Below, piece after piece: positions 51,406 through 59,685 of a stretch of 64,000 nucleotides of DNA. How positions within the stretch are numbered: the stretch's first letter is position 1; each line of letters opens with the position of its first letter. Origin of the DNA: Patiriisocius_A hiemis. Its GTDB lineage: Bacteria; Bacteroidota; Bacteroidia; Flavobacteriales; Flavobacteriaceae. The stretch is taken from contig NZ_JAVRHZ010000007.1 in assembly GCF_031846325.1 (NCBI RefSeq), positions 1 to 64,000 of the forward strand. The letters run 5' to 3'. Made by a program: the position numbers and the translations under genes. The notes beneath the pieces are model-generated. The model did not search any database. It had not been told where the DNA came from and worked only from the letters and a program-made list of their open reading frames with translations.

Positions 51406-52086
51406 TTAATGTTCAGCGTCTTCTTTTAACAATTCTGGGAATTTCTTTTTAAATCTATTTAATCTAGGTACTGATACATTTTGAATGTATGGGTTGTTAG
51501 GGTTTCTTTTTTCATAATCTTGATGGTAGCCTTCTGCGTCCCAAAACTTTTGAAAAGGGAGTACTTGCGCTGCCACTTTCCCTTCACCAATCTCTTTTTC
51601 TATTTCTACTATTTTTTGATCAATTATTTTTTTCTCTTCATCATTTTGGTAAAAAATAATAGAACGGTATTGCGAACCTCTATCTGGGCCTTGTCCATTA
51701 ACTTGTGTTACATTTTGAGAGCCAAAATAAACATCTACTAACTGTGAAAAACTCACTATTTCTGGGTCATAAATTACCTCATTAGCCTCTGCATGTCCAG
51801 TACGTCCAGTATTACTTGACTCGTAGGTTGGATTTTCAGTATGACCACCACTATATCCAGAGATTACTTCTTTAACCCCTTTTACACTTTCATAAATTGC
51901 CTCTACACACCAAAAACAACCGCTGGCAAAATAGGCTCTTTTTAATCCGTTTTTAGTTTCAACTTGTATAGGAGTGATTTCTTTTTGAGCAATAGCCTCT
52001 GCTTCTTTGTTAGATTTATTAGAGGTATTGCAGGCAGCTGCAATTGTGAAAACTAGTAGTGCAGCTATAAATGGTATCTTTTTCAT
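51406..52086 (-). CDS. msrA: Peptide methionine sulfoxide reductase A (lipoprotein)
   Basis: The 226-residue protein has a lipoprotein signal peptide (FTIAAAC, Cys19) in front of a full MsrA domain. The catalytic site is GCFWCVEAIYE, with SGYSGGHTENPTYE, GHAEANEVIYDP and DRGSQYRSIIFY following. It reduces oxidised methionine in proteins. The lipid anchor places it in the periplasm or outer membrane, where it would protect exposed proteins. No msrB is fused. Confidence 0.95.
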   Translation of the reverse strand: MKKIPFIAALLVFTIAAACNTSNKSNKEAEAIAQKEITPIQVETKNGLKRAYFASGCFWCVEAIYESVKGVKEVISGYSGGHTENPTYESSNTGRTGHAEANEVIYDPEIVSFSQLVDVYFGSQNVTQVNGQGPDRGSQYRSIIFYQNDEEKKIIDQKIVEIEKEIGEGKVAAQVLPFQKFWDAEGYHQDYEKRNPNNPYIQNVSVPRLNRFKKKFPELLKEDAEH

Positions 52087-52219
52087 TGTTGTAAATTTTT
52101 CTTTGAGTCGAAATTACATACTCGACCTTTCAGGTTAATAAGATATTAATCTACACTATTTTTTATAGTTAATTAAATTATAAAAGAGATTGCTTTAAAA
52201 CTAGTAGCCGGTAATTTAA

Positions 52220-52729
52220 TTATTTGTCTTCTGGTAATACGTGATCAAAGCTTAATATTCTTTTAAGCAACCATGTATTATTTTCAAACAGCCAAAGGCT
52301 AGTAAATCTTGCAGTACTTCTCTCTACAAAGGCTTGCTTGTTATTAGATTCAAAAAAAGTATGAGAACCATTGTGTATTGCTCCATAAAGTTCTCCATTG
52401 TTGTATAAAGGATAAATTTCTGTTGAGTTCTTTATTAATCGTCTATTTGAAGTGTAGTTCTCTGGGTTACTGCACAGGCCATTTTTTAAATCTGAAATAA
52501 ATTTACTTTTAGATTGTGTTATCCCGCTTTTATCATGGTAAAACTCAAAGTCTTCTGCTATTAATTCTTTAAAAGGAATCATATTACATTTATTAAACCC
52601 TTCAGAAAATAGTAAACTATCCTTTATGATTATCGTCTTGTAAAGAGGGTCGTTTTTATCAACTTGACAATAAGAATTTAGACATAAAATGAATATTGAA
52701 AAATAAAGAAGATGTTTTATTGCTTTCAT
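52220..52729 (-). CDS. DUF4440/NTF2-like exported protein
   Basis: The start at 52729 is chosen because an upstream in-frame ATG (52762) falls inside the terminator of the preceding gene. The 169-residue protein has a signal peptide (KHLLYFSIFILCLNSYC), then an NTF2-like body: CNMIPFKELIAEDFEFYHDKSG, SKSKFISDLKNGLC and ARFTSLWLFENNTWLLKRILSFDH. The fold binds small molecules or acts as a weak enzyme; no specific role can be given. Confidence 0.83.
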   Translation of the reverse strand: MKAIKHLLYFSIFILCLNSYCQVDKNDPLYKTIIIKDSLLFSEGFNKCNMIPFKELIAEDFEFYHDKSGITQSKSKFISDLKNGLCSNPENYTSNRRLIKNSTEIYPLYNNGELYGAIHNGSHTFFESNNKQAFVERSTARFTSLWLFENNTWLLKRILSFDHVLPEDK

Positions 52730-52743
52730 AATTGGTTTTATAA

Positions 52744-52773
52744 AAAGCCCAGTATCATACAATACTGGGCTTT
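52744..52773 (-). terminator. Terminator of the PadR-PspC-GIN transcript
   Basis: AAAGCCCAGTAT and ATACTGGGCTTT form a twelve-pair stem around a six-base loop. On the minus strand T residues follow. It lies just downstream of the head-GIN gene and upstream of the NTF2-like gene. Confidence 0.83.
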
Positions 52774-52805
52774 AGTTTTGGTTGGTTGTTAGTCAAGATA
52801 GCCTC

Positions 52806-53528
52806 TTACATTTTATTAAGTCCGCCAGAGCGACTACTCTTATTGTTTACAGCACTTGGATTCCCGTAGTAATTAATGTCTCCACCACTAGATGCACTCG
52901 CTGTTAATTTGTCTTTTACATTTACTGTAATATCTGCGCCACTTGAAGCTTCTGCATTGCAGGTAGCTACAATTAAGTTCTTTGCATTTAAGTCACTACC
53001 ACTAGAGGCATCAGCTCGTAAAGAACTTGCTTTACCGGTTACTTTAATGTCTGCACCGCTACTAGTTTCAGCAAAAACTTCTTTAGAAAAAATCTCTACT
53101 TCAAGGTCTGCACCACTACTTGCATCAAGGTTTAAACTTTCAGATTTAATAACCGAATTACCTATTACATCTGCACCACTAGATGCCTCAATGCTTTTTA
53201 AACCTGTATAGGTTACATATACCTTTTTTGCAACAGATCTACCAATATTGGCATTGGTTGTAATTATTAACTTTCCGCCATCAATTCTAGTTTCAATAAT
53301 TTCTTGAAGGTTCTCATCTGCTTCTACAGTTACTTTAGTCTCTGCGCCTTCTGTTAAAAATACATCTAGTCCTGCAGACCCTCTAACTTCATCAAAGGAC
53401 TCTCCCTCAATTCTGTCTTGTGTAACTACATTACCGTTACCATTTGTTTGGCCTAAATTTATATCAAAATTGCAGCTTGTAAACAGCAGAACTACTACTG
53501 AAAGTGCTAAAAATTTAATTGTTTTCAT
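52806..53528 (-). CDS. Head-GIN domain lipoprotein (DUF2807)
   Basis: The 240-residue protein has a lipoprotein signal (VVVLLFTSC, Cys19), then a DUF2807 right-handed beta-helix-like domain. Repeats of the kind ASSGADI occur seven or more times with a period of about 19-20 residues (e.g. IEASSGADVIG, LDASSGADLEV, AETSSGADIKV). It is outside the cytoplasm. It is encoded 13 bases after the PspC gene, as is usual for this pair in Bacteroidota. Confidence 0.92.
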   Translation of the reverse strand: MKTIKFLALSVVVLLFTSCNFDINLGQTNGNGNVVTQDRIEGESFDEVRGSAGLDVFLTEGAETKVTVEADENLQEIIETRIDGGKLIITTNANIGRSVAKKVYVTYTGLKSIEASSGADVIGNSVIKSESLNLDASSGADLEVEIFSKEVFAETSSGADIKVTGKASSLRADASSGSDLNAKNLIVATCNAEASSGADITVNVKDKLTASASSGGDINYYGNPSAVNNKSSRSGGLNKM

Positions 53529-53541
53529 TGTTATAGTTTTT

Positions 53542-55320
53542 TTAGTTGTTGTTATTTGTTGAATCCACTACGATAGTGTTTTGTGTTTCTTTTGAAGAGC
53601 TACTTTGTGTAGCATTTCCATCATCATCACTTGTGTCATCAATTACTTGCTGTTCCCAACCTTCAGAAGTTGTACTATTTGAGTTTTGAGATGCATCTGT
53701 AGACATATCGTTATCACTACTTTCTTCAGAAGCTGGGCAATCTAAACATTCAGTTTTATCACGAAGAATTCTCAAGTATTGTTCTTCATCTCCATTGTCT
53801 AAAATATCTTCGTACCAAGAACTATTTCTATGGAAAGAGTAAGTGTTTTTATCTGCGTAAAGAATACTACCTACAGGCATATATAGAGTTAAGTGTACTT
53901 CTTGATTACGATACTTACTCTCTATTGCAGAAGTATGAAAACCGTCTAAGGTTAACATGCCATTTTCCATAATATAATTATAGTCTATCGCTTTTGCGCG
54001 TTCTCTAGCATTTAAAAAACTATTGCCTTCTGCATGCTTTTCTATTACTAGTTTTGCAACAGAATCTGTAGTAGATTTTACAACAAGTCTAATATCATTT
54101 GAGTAGATTACTTTCTCGTCGTTTTCATTATACTTAAACTTTAAACCACCATGACGGTAAACATAAGCGCTATATTGGTTGTCAGCATTCATGCGCACTT
54201 TTAGAGTGTCACCTGTTCTTACAGGTAATGTGGTCTCTGTTATGTTATCACCATCATAAGCTTGTTCGTTTGCCATACGTACACCAAAGATTCCTAATGC
54301 AACGATTGATGCTATCCAAGTAATAAAGAGTACAATTTTTGCTGTTGTACCAATAGATTTTAGATTAGTAATCAACATTTTAAGTCCTAAAATAAAGAGT
54401 ACAAAAAACGGAATACCAATGGCAAAGAAGATACTTAGTGAAACTAACCAGAGTGGTACAATACTATCTGTAAAAGCACCAATATAATCTAGCACTTCAC
54501 CATTACCCCAGAAGTCTACTGAACCAAAAGTAAATAAACCAATAATAAGACCTACCAGGGTAGCTAGTGAAGTAATAATAAGTACTATTCCTATAAACTT
54601 GACAAATATTTTTAAGAGTACTAGAAGGATACTACCAAGCGTATCGAAAAAACCAGATGCTCCGCTTTTTACTTTTTGCCCGTATTTGTCATAGTCTGCA
54701 TTTTTTACTTTATCTGCGACTGTTTCATACCCTTCTTTAAACTTTTTTTCAATATTGGAGATATTCACAGCTTCTCCAGTCATTTTAAGTTTGTCTGCCG
54801 TGCTTACTGCCGCTGGAACTAATATCCAGAACAGTATGTACACTATTATAAAAGTACCACTTGTTAAGAAAGTTAGTAAAATCCATAGTAAGCGAACCCA
54901 AAGTGCATCTAAGCCTAAATAATGTCCTAATCCAGAAGAAACACCAGAGATAAACTTATTATCTATATCTCTAAATAGTTGCTTGTGGGATGCACTTGCA
55001 TTAGTGTATGTTCTTTGTTGGTTATTGTTTTTTGGAGCATCATCAAAGAGCTCTTCGTCTACCATATAGTCTTCTGGTTGTCCCATTACAGCAATTACTT
55101 CATCTAATTCTTTAAGAGAAATAACTTGCGAGCTACTTTCTACTTTCTCGGAAAAAAGTTCGGAGATACGTGTTTCTATGTCACGCATAATTTCGTCGCT
55201 GCCTTGAGGTTCAGTCAATGACTTTTTTATGGCAGCCAGATAGCGTTGTAGTTTTCCGTAGGCATCTTCGTCTATATGGAAAAATGTTCCTGCTAAGTTG
55301 ATATTTACTGTCTTTTTCAT
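53542..55320 (-). CDS. PspC domain membrane protein
   Basis: The 592-residue protein begins with a helical domain (residues 1-100) with HIDEDAYGKLQRYLAAIKKSL and MRDIETRISELF. A PspC domain follows (LFRDIDNKFISGVSSGLGHYLGLDALWVRLLWILLTF) with its membrane helix, then four or more further helices between about 230 and 350. The last 240 residues are a beta-rich, probably periplasmic region with a Ser/Asn/Asp-rich end. PspC proteins answer envelope stress. The ATG overlaps the PadR stop by four bases. Confidence 0.93.
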   Translation of the reverse strand: MKKTVNINLAGTFFHIDEDAYGKLQRYLAAIKKSLTEPQGSDEIMRDIETRISELFSEKVESSSQVISLKELDEVIAVMGQPEDYMVDEELFDDAPKNNNQQRTYTNASASHKQLFRDIDNKFISGVSSGLGHYLGLDALWVRLLWILLTFLTSGTFIIVYILFWILVPAAVSTADKLKMTGEAVNISNIEKKFKEGYETVADKVKNADYDKYGQKVKSGASGFFDTLGSILLVLLKIFVKFIGIVLIITSLATLVGLIIGLFTFGSVDFWGNGEVLDYIGAFTDSIVPLWLVSLSIFFAIGIPFFVLFILGLKMLITNLKSIGTTAKIVLFITWIASIVALGIFGVRMANEQAYDGDNITETTLPVRTGDTLKVRMNADNQYSAYVYRHGGLKFKYNENDEKVIYSNDIRLVVKSTTDSVAKLVIEKHAEGNSFLNARERAKAIDYNYIMENGMLTLDGFHTSAIESKYRNQEVHLTLYMPVGSILYADKNTYSFHRNSSWYEDILDNGDEEQYLRILRDKTECLDCPASEESSDNDMSTDASQNSNSTTSEGWEQQVIDDTSDDDGNATQSSSSKETQNTIVVDSTNNNN

Positions 55321-55655
55321 TTTTTAGTTGTTTCGCTTGTTACTCTATTAACTGCTTGTTGCAATTCGCTCCAAGTAGTATCTAATTCTTTTAAAAATAG
55401 TCTTCCGGTTTCGGTAAGATCATAATACTTACGCGGTGGTCCGCTAGTAGACTCTTCCCATCTGTAGGAGAGCAATCCTGCATTTTTTAGGCGTGTAAGT
55501 AGGGGATATATAGTTCCTTCTACTACTAGCATTTTGGCGTCTTTAAGCGTGTCTAGAATATCACTTGTATATGCCTCTCCGTCTTTTAAGATAGAAAGGA
55601 TACAAAACTCTAGCACTCCTTTGCGCATTTGTGCTTTTGTGTTTTCAATTTTCAT
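55317..55655 (-). CDS. PadR family transcriptional regulator
   Basis: The 112-residue protein is a small PadR-type winged helix regulator: QMRKGVLEFCILSILKDGEAYTSDILDTL, VVEGTIYPLLTRLKNAGLLSYRWEES and GPPRKYYDLTETGRLFLKEL. It probably represses its own operon, which includes the PspC and head-GIN genes. It overlaps the PspC gene by four bases. Confidence 0.96.
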   Translation of the reverse strand: MKIENTKAQMRKGVLEFCILSILKDGEAYTSDILDTLKDAKMLVVEGTIYPLLTRLKNAGLLSYRWEESTSGPPRKYYDLTETGRLFLKELDTTWSELQQAVNRVTSETTKK

Positions 55656-55665
55656 AATTTCTTTT

Positions 55666-55860
55666 TTACATTGTTTGGTCTATTGTGTAAGTCAACTCGT
55701 CTAAGTTTTCACCTTTACTTTTTAAATATTGATGAAATGCTTCATATGATTCATTACATTTAATAGCCTCTTTGGTTGTAATGTCTACATTAATATCTGG
55801 AGCATTGTTTCCTAATATGCTCATAACTAGACCCATTACTAATTTAACTATCGTGCTCAT
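55666..55860 (-). CDS. Small hypothetical protein in the PadR-PspC operon
   Basis: The 64-residue protein has a hydrophobic N-terminal stretch (IVKLVMGLVMSILGNNA) and a charged C-terminal half (CNESYEAFHQYLKSKGENLDEL). It overlaps the DUF4870 gene by 17 bases and lies ten bases before padR. I do not recognise the family. Its place and spacing argue that it is a real gene. Confidence 0.65.
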   Translation of the reverse strand: MSTIVKLVMGLVMSILGNNAPDINVDITTKEAIKCNESYEAFHQYLKSKGENLDELTYTIDQTM

Positions 55861-56377
55861 TTTCTGATTGATTTTGTTCCAGCGTTGCTGGGGTTGTTTT
55901 GATGAATTGTATGCAAATAGGATACTTGTATAATTTTCCTTTAGCCGCAGCCATACTGGCCATTATTACTGCGTAAATTTCTAAGATAAAAAGCCCAAGG
56001 AGCAATAGAACTACTATAAAAAATAAGATTGCATATCCTACACTATTTTTAATTTCTGAAAAATGGAGACGATCCACATTGTGTTCTATAGAATCAATTA
56101 ATGCTATAAAATCTGAAGCAAAAATGATAAAGAAAGGGAGACATACCAATCCAATTACTAAAGTGTAAACCAAGACACTTAACTGAAAATTTAGCGCCTG
56201 CTTCCCATGTTCATCAACAAAACTTCTTTCTTTATTAATGGTCCATAATAATAGGGGACCTACAAAATTTCCAAAAGGGAAAAAGTATTTTAAAAAGGTA
56301 GAGAGGTGAATAAAAGTACTAACACTTTTATCGTTTTCTGAAATTTCTACACTTGATTTTGAAGTTGGATTTTCCAT
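55844..56377 (-). CDS. DUF4870 membrane protein
   Basis: The 177-residue protein matches DUF4870: FIHLSTFLKYFFPFGNFVGPLLLWTINKERSFVDEHGKQALNFQLS in pattern (GKQALNFQ is the hallmark), with further helices at about 70-95 and 120-150. A short charged tail ends in QNQSENEHDS. It is the first gene of the leftward envelope operon. Function is unknown, but it is commonly near PspC and PadR genes. Confidence 0.87.
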   Translation of the reverse strand: MENPTSKSSVEISENDKSVSTFIHLSTFLKYFFPFGNFVGPLLLWTINKERSFVDEHGKQALNFQLSVLVYTLVIGLVCLPFFIIFASDFIALIDSIEHNVDRLHFSEIKNSVGYAILFFIVVLLLLGLFILEIYAVIMASMAAAKGKLYKYPICIQFIKTTPATLEQNQSENEHDS

Positions 56378-56462
56378 GATTCATTAATTTCTTATACAAA
56401 TATATGTTTAAAAAAAGGTATTATGTTACGCATAGTACTAAAATTTAACAAAATTTTAAGAA

Positions 56463-56493
56463 TTGTAAAATTCTATTTACCAGCGTATCTTCG
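56463..56493 (+). promoter_or_regulatory. Candidate promoter of the DUF4442 gene
   Basis: TTG at 56463-56465 and TATCTTCG at 56486-56493 are separated by 20 bases. The start codon ATG at 56511 is 17 bases beyond the box, so a GTG at 56493 is unlikely to be the real start. Confidence 0.5.
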
Positions 56494-56510
56494 TGCAAAA
56501 TATTTCTCTA

Positions 56511-56972
56511 ATGCCCATATCAGCTAGTAAAATCAACACATTTACTTTATTTAAATTACCTTCTGCTTTTTTTTGTGGTGTTCGGGTTGTATCTATTACT
56601 GAAAGCACGTGTGTAGTTAAAGTAAAGCACCGTTGGATTAATCAAAACCCATTTAAGTCTATGTTTTGGGCTGTACAAGGTATGGCAGCAGAGTTAAGTA
56701 CAGGCGCTATGGTTTTATCTTCTATTAAGGATAGTAATGCCAAAGTTTCTATGCTAGTAGCAAATAATAATGCTTCGTTTACTAAAAAAGCAAGAGGCCG
56801 TATAACATTTACTTGCAAAGATGGTCTTGCAATTACTGAAGCTATAAAAAAAACAATTGAGACTGGGGAAGGACAAACCTGCTGGATGCAATCTGTAGGT
56901 GTAGATAAACAAGGTGATGTTGTTTCTACATTTAATTTTGAGTGGACAGTAAAAGTTAAAAGTAAGCAGTAG
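56511..56972 (+). CDS. DUF4442 hotdog-fold thioesterase-like protein
   Basis: From the ATG at 56511 the protein is 153 residues. It has the DUF4442/PaaI-like hotdog pattern: SCVVKVKHRWINQNPFKSMFWAVQGMAAELSTG in outline (the N-P-F-x-S-M-F-W-A-x-Q block is typical), FTKKARGRITFTCKDG and an amphipathic end. Such proteins are related to acyl-CoA thioesterases. The usual catalytic Asp of that group was not placed, so activity is uncertain. An upstream GTG start is rejected on promoter grounds. Confidence 0.84.
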   Translation: MPISASKINTFTLFKLPSAFFCGVRVVSITESTCVVKVKHRWINQNPFKSMFWAVQGMAAELSTGAMVLSSIKDSNAKVSMLVANNNASFTKKARGRITFTCKDGLAITEAIKKTIETGEGQTCWMQSVGVDKQGDVVSTFNFEWTVKVKSKQ

Positions 56973-56974
56973 TT

Positions 56975-57017
56975 AGTTGAGGTAAACAGTTGAGGTAAAC
57001 AGTTGAGGTAAACAGTT
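56975..57017. repeat. Three tandem 13-base repeats
   Basis: AGTTGAGGTAAAC is repeated three times without gaps at 56975, 56988 and 57001, followed by a partial copy (AGTT). It lies just after the DUF4442 stop codon in a gap of about 200 bases before the AIM24 gene. Confidence 0.92.
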
Positions 57018-57177
57018 AATATAGTCTAAAGTTTTTATATTTTATTTTTGAGTTTAGGTTTTCATCTTCATCTTCGTTTCCATATCCTCCTTATTCTATA
57101 TTCTTCAAGCTAACCTGTAACAATTTCAAATACTACCCAACACATATAATAGTATCAACCTTTAATTTTAAAAAAAA

Positions 57178-57978
57178 ATGAATGCACACGAAATAGATTA
57201 CACCATTTATGGTGAAGAAATGCAATATGTAGAAATAGAATTAGACCCTAATGAGGGAGTAGTTGCAGAAGCTGGTAGTTTTATGATGATGGATGATGGC
57301 ATCAAAATGGAAACTATTTTTGGAGATGGTTCTCAAAAAGATAAAGGGTTTATGGGAAAGGTATTTGGAGCAGGAAAACGCTTACTTACAGGAGAAAGTC
57401 TATTCATGACCGCTTTTTATAATACCGTTGTAGGCAAAAAGAAGGTTAGTTTTGCATCACCCTATCCTGGAAAAATTATAGCAATTGATTTACAAAAGTT
57501 TAATGGTAAGTTTGTGTGCCAAAAAGACGCTTTTCTTTGTGCTGCAAAGGGAGTTTCTATAGGGATAGAGTTTTCAAAAAAACTTGGAAGAGGGCTTTTT
57601 GGTGGCGAAGGCTTTATTATGCAAAAGTTAGAAGGAGATGGAATGGCGTTTGTTCATTCTGGAGGTACCACAGCTACAAAAGAGTTAGCACCAGGAGAAA
57701 AACTTAAAATTGATACGGGTTGTATTATTGGTTTTGACCATACAGTAAATTACGATATTGAGTTTGTTGGGGGAATAAAAAACACTCTTTTTGGTGGTGA
57801 AGGACTCTTCTTTGCAAATCTTACAGGCCCCGGAACGGTTTATATTCAATCACTACCTTTTAGTAGGTTAGCAAAAAGAGTTTGGGCAGCTGCTCCAAGA
57901 GGCGGGGGAAAAGATAAAGGAGAAGGTAGTATTCTAGGAGGTTTAGGAGATTTATTAGATGGTGATAATAGATTTTAA
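57178..57978 (+). CDS. AIM24 family protein (TIGR00266)
   Basis: The 266-residue protein matches the AIM24/TIGR00266 family: YVEIELDPNEGVVAEAGSFMMMDDGIKM, GESLFMTAFYN, VSFASPYPGKIIAIDL, GRGLFGGEGFIMQKLEGDGMAFVHSGGT in pattern and LFGGEGLFFANLTGPGTVYIQSLPF. It is a double-stranded beta-helix-like fold with no known enzyme activity. The Gly-rich C-terminus (GGGKDKGEGSILGGLGDLL) is typical. It is preceded by an A-tract directly before the ATG. Confidence 0.93.
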   Translation: MNAHEIDYTIYGEEMQYVEIELDPNEGVVAEAGSFMMMDDGIKMETIFGDGSQKDKGFMGKVFGAGKRLLTGESLFMTAFYNTVVGKKKVSFASPYPGKIIAIDLQKFNGKFVCQKDAFLCAAKGVSIGIEFSKKLGRGLFGGEGFIMQKLEGDGMAFVHSGGTTATKELAPGEKLKIDTGCIIGFDHTVNYDIEFVGGIKNTLFGGEGLFFANLTGPGTVYIQSLPFSRLAKRVWAAAPRGGGKDKGEGSILGGLGDLLDGDNRF

Positions 57979-58080
57979 CACCTTTTGTTGAAAAAAAACA
58001 GAATTAATTTCGACTTTTTTAGTTATATTTATATCACTAATAAAAAACAACTGCTTATAGTCCAAAAATACTTAACTTTT

Positions 58081-58088
58081 TAATTTTG
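58081..58088 (+). promoter_or_regulatory. Candidate -7 box of the small 64-residue gene
   Basis: TAATTTTG matches TAnnTTTG and ends six bases before the ATG at 58095, implying a transcript with no or almost no leader. No -33 TTG was found. Confidence 0.35.
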
Positions 58089-58094
58089 TTTACT

Positions 58095-58289
58095 ATGTCA
58101 AGAGCAATGTTTGATTACACCAAGACGGTGCTTTCTAAAGTTAGTTTTGATGTAAATTTGTTCTGTAAAGAGTTGAAAAAGGCGATGGATAGACTTCTTC
58201 CTTATGAAATCGAGGAACTAAAAGTTTGGATAGATACTCTAATAAAGCAGAACCCGCAACTTGATAAATGTCTAATTTATTTAAATTAA
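58095..58289 (+). CDS. Small conserved flavobacterial protein
   Basis: The start at 58095 is preferred over a TTG at 58086 that overlaps the probable promoter. The 64-residue protein reads MSRAMFDYTKTVLSKVSFDV with FCKELKKAMDRLLPYEIEEL following, all helical and soluble. I recall similar proteins in many flavobacteria but no known function. It is closed by a strong terminator shared with oxyR. Confidence 0.8.
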   Translation: MSRAMFDYTKTVLSKVSFDVNLFCKELKKAMDRLLPYEIEELKVWIDTLIKQNPQLDKCLIYLN

Positions 58290-58295
58290 TAAATA

Positions 58296-58326
58296 AAAAC
58301 CTCTAAGAAATTAGAGGTTTTTTTAT
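58296..58326. terminator. Bidirectional terminator between the small gene and oxyR
   Basis: AAAACCTCTAA and TTAGAGGTTTT form an eleven-pair stem with a GAAA tetraloop and tracts of A and T on either side. The oxyR stop codon lies in the T-tract. Confidence 0.9.
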
Positions 58327-59258
58327 TTTACAGGTGATATAATTTTTACATCTTGAAAAGCTATAGCACCTCTAACAACTCCAGCAATAACATCATACAT
58401 TGCGTTAATAATTTGCATCTTTAACTCACTAGCACTATAAATAATACTCACCTCTCTCGCTGGAGATGGTTCATTAAAGTAACGGAGGTTTTTTTCTTGT
58501 TTTTCTGAAAGGTCTAGTGTGTGTAAGTAGGGAAGTAAAGTCATTCCTAGCCCTTCGTTAGATAACTTTATAAGTGTTTCAAAACTTCCACTCTCTAATT
58601 GAAAAGTATCATCTGGATTTAGTTTTGAAGCTTTACACAAATTTAACACCCCATCTCTAAAACAATGGCCATCTTCAAGTAATAAAATATCATCTAGGTC
58701 AAGGTCTTTTCCATCTATTTTTTTCTTATTAGCTAACCTGTGACTTAGGGGAATATATCCAACAAAGGGTTCATAATATAAAGGACGTTCTTTAATTGTT
58801 GGTATTTCTAAGGGAGTTGCAGCAACCGCAGCATCTAGATGCCCTTCATTAATCTTCGATATAATCTCATCGGTAGTTAACTCTTCAATTTTTAAATGAA
58901 CTTTAGGATACTTTTTAGTAAAATTCTTTAAAAACATAGGAAGTAGTGTAGGCATTATCGTTGGGATAATTCCTAAATGAAAATCTCCACCAATAAAGCC
59001 TTTTTCTTGATCTACAACATCTTTCATTCGTTCAGACTCGTTCACAATGTTACGTGCCTGACTTACAATTTTTTTCCCTACAGAAGTTAATTCAATAGGC
59101 TTCTTACTCCTGTCAAAAATGAGAATGTCAAGCTCTTCCTCCAGCTTTTGTATTTGCATACTTAATGTAGGCTGGGTAACAAATGTTTTTTGAGCCGCTT
59201 TTGTAAAGTTTTGATGCTCTGCAACTGCAAGCACATATTTAAGTTGGGTAATCGTCAT
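58323..59258 (-). CDS. oxyR: Hydrogen peroxide sensor OxyR (LysR family)
   Basis: The 311-residue protein has a LysR winged helix (QLKYVLAVAEHQNFTKAAQKTFVTQPTLSMQIQKLE in pattern) and a substrate domain. The redox cysteines fall at Cys199 and Cys208 in LEDGHCFRDGVLNLCKAS, the same numbers and context as in E. coli OxyR. It activates catalase, peroxidase and iron-storage genes under peroxide. None of those targets lies next to it in this window. Confidence 0.95.
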   Translation of the reverse strand: MTITQLKYVLAVAEHQNFTKAAQKTFVTQPTLSMQIQKLEEELDILIFDRSKKPIELTSVGKKIVSQARNIVNESERMKDVVDQEKGFIGGDFHLGIIPTIMPTLLPMFLKNFTKKYPKVHLKIEELTTDEIISKINEGHLDAAVAATPLEIPTIKERPLYYEPFVGYIPLSHRLANKKKIDGKDLDLDDILLLEDGHCFRDGVLNLCKASKLNPDDTFQLESGSFETLIKLSNEGLGMTLLPYLHTLDLSEKQEKNLRYFNEPSPAREVSIIYSASELKMQIINAMYDVIAGVVRGAIAFQDVKIISPVK

Positions 59259-59685
59259 TATAATGATGTGTCTACCAAATATAACCCTATTGTTAAAACT
59301 TATAAAACTTTTTGTTATAAAAGTTTTTGCCTATCTAAAATTAGATCATTGGGTTATTGTACTTTATATAAGTTTACCGTTTTTTGCGTAAATCTACGTA
59401 CTACTACGTATGTCATTATCTACTTGTAGAGAACACAAACTAACAGATAGTCGAAGATTTAATATTTCTTTAACTAAATTAAGTAGCTGACTGTTAGTTA
59501 ATTAATTTTTTTGTTATTTAAATTCAGCTTAAAGAAGTTGCTTCATCGATTATTTTTCAATTATACTAAATAATCAGCTACCTTACAGTAGAAATTTTTA
59601 AGGACTTAACTTGTTTAAAAGTAAGGCTTAAATATATGTACAGTATACCACAGTATTAATAAATTATAACTAAATAACCACAATC
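59259..59685. other. Intergenic region between oxyR and the giant surface protein
   Basis: This 427-base, AT-rich gap holds no protein-like open frame. On the minus strand TATATTTG (59276-59283) is a likely -7 box for oxyR. Two CTACGTA words at 59394-59400 and 59404-59410, preceded by GCGTA, form a small repeat that could be a regulator site. Further right I see nothing clear; the promoter of the surface protein gene was not located with confidence. Confidence 0.55.
59276..59283 (-). promoter_or_regulatory. Candidate -7 box of oxyR
   Basis: On the minus strand this reads TATATTTG, a fit to TAnnTTTG, 17 bases before the oxyR ATG. No clear -33 TTG is at the right distance. Confidence 0.42.

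Noticed and set aside
52876..53211. A 111-codon plus-strand open frame rich in Ala, Ser and Pro
   Set aside because: It is the complement of the ASSGAD repeats of the head-GIN gene.
56975..57017. Possible CRISPR array
   Set aside because: The 13-base units are directly adjacent without spacers, and no cas gene is in the window.
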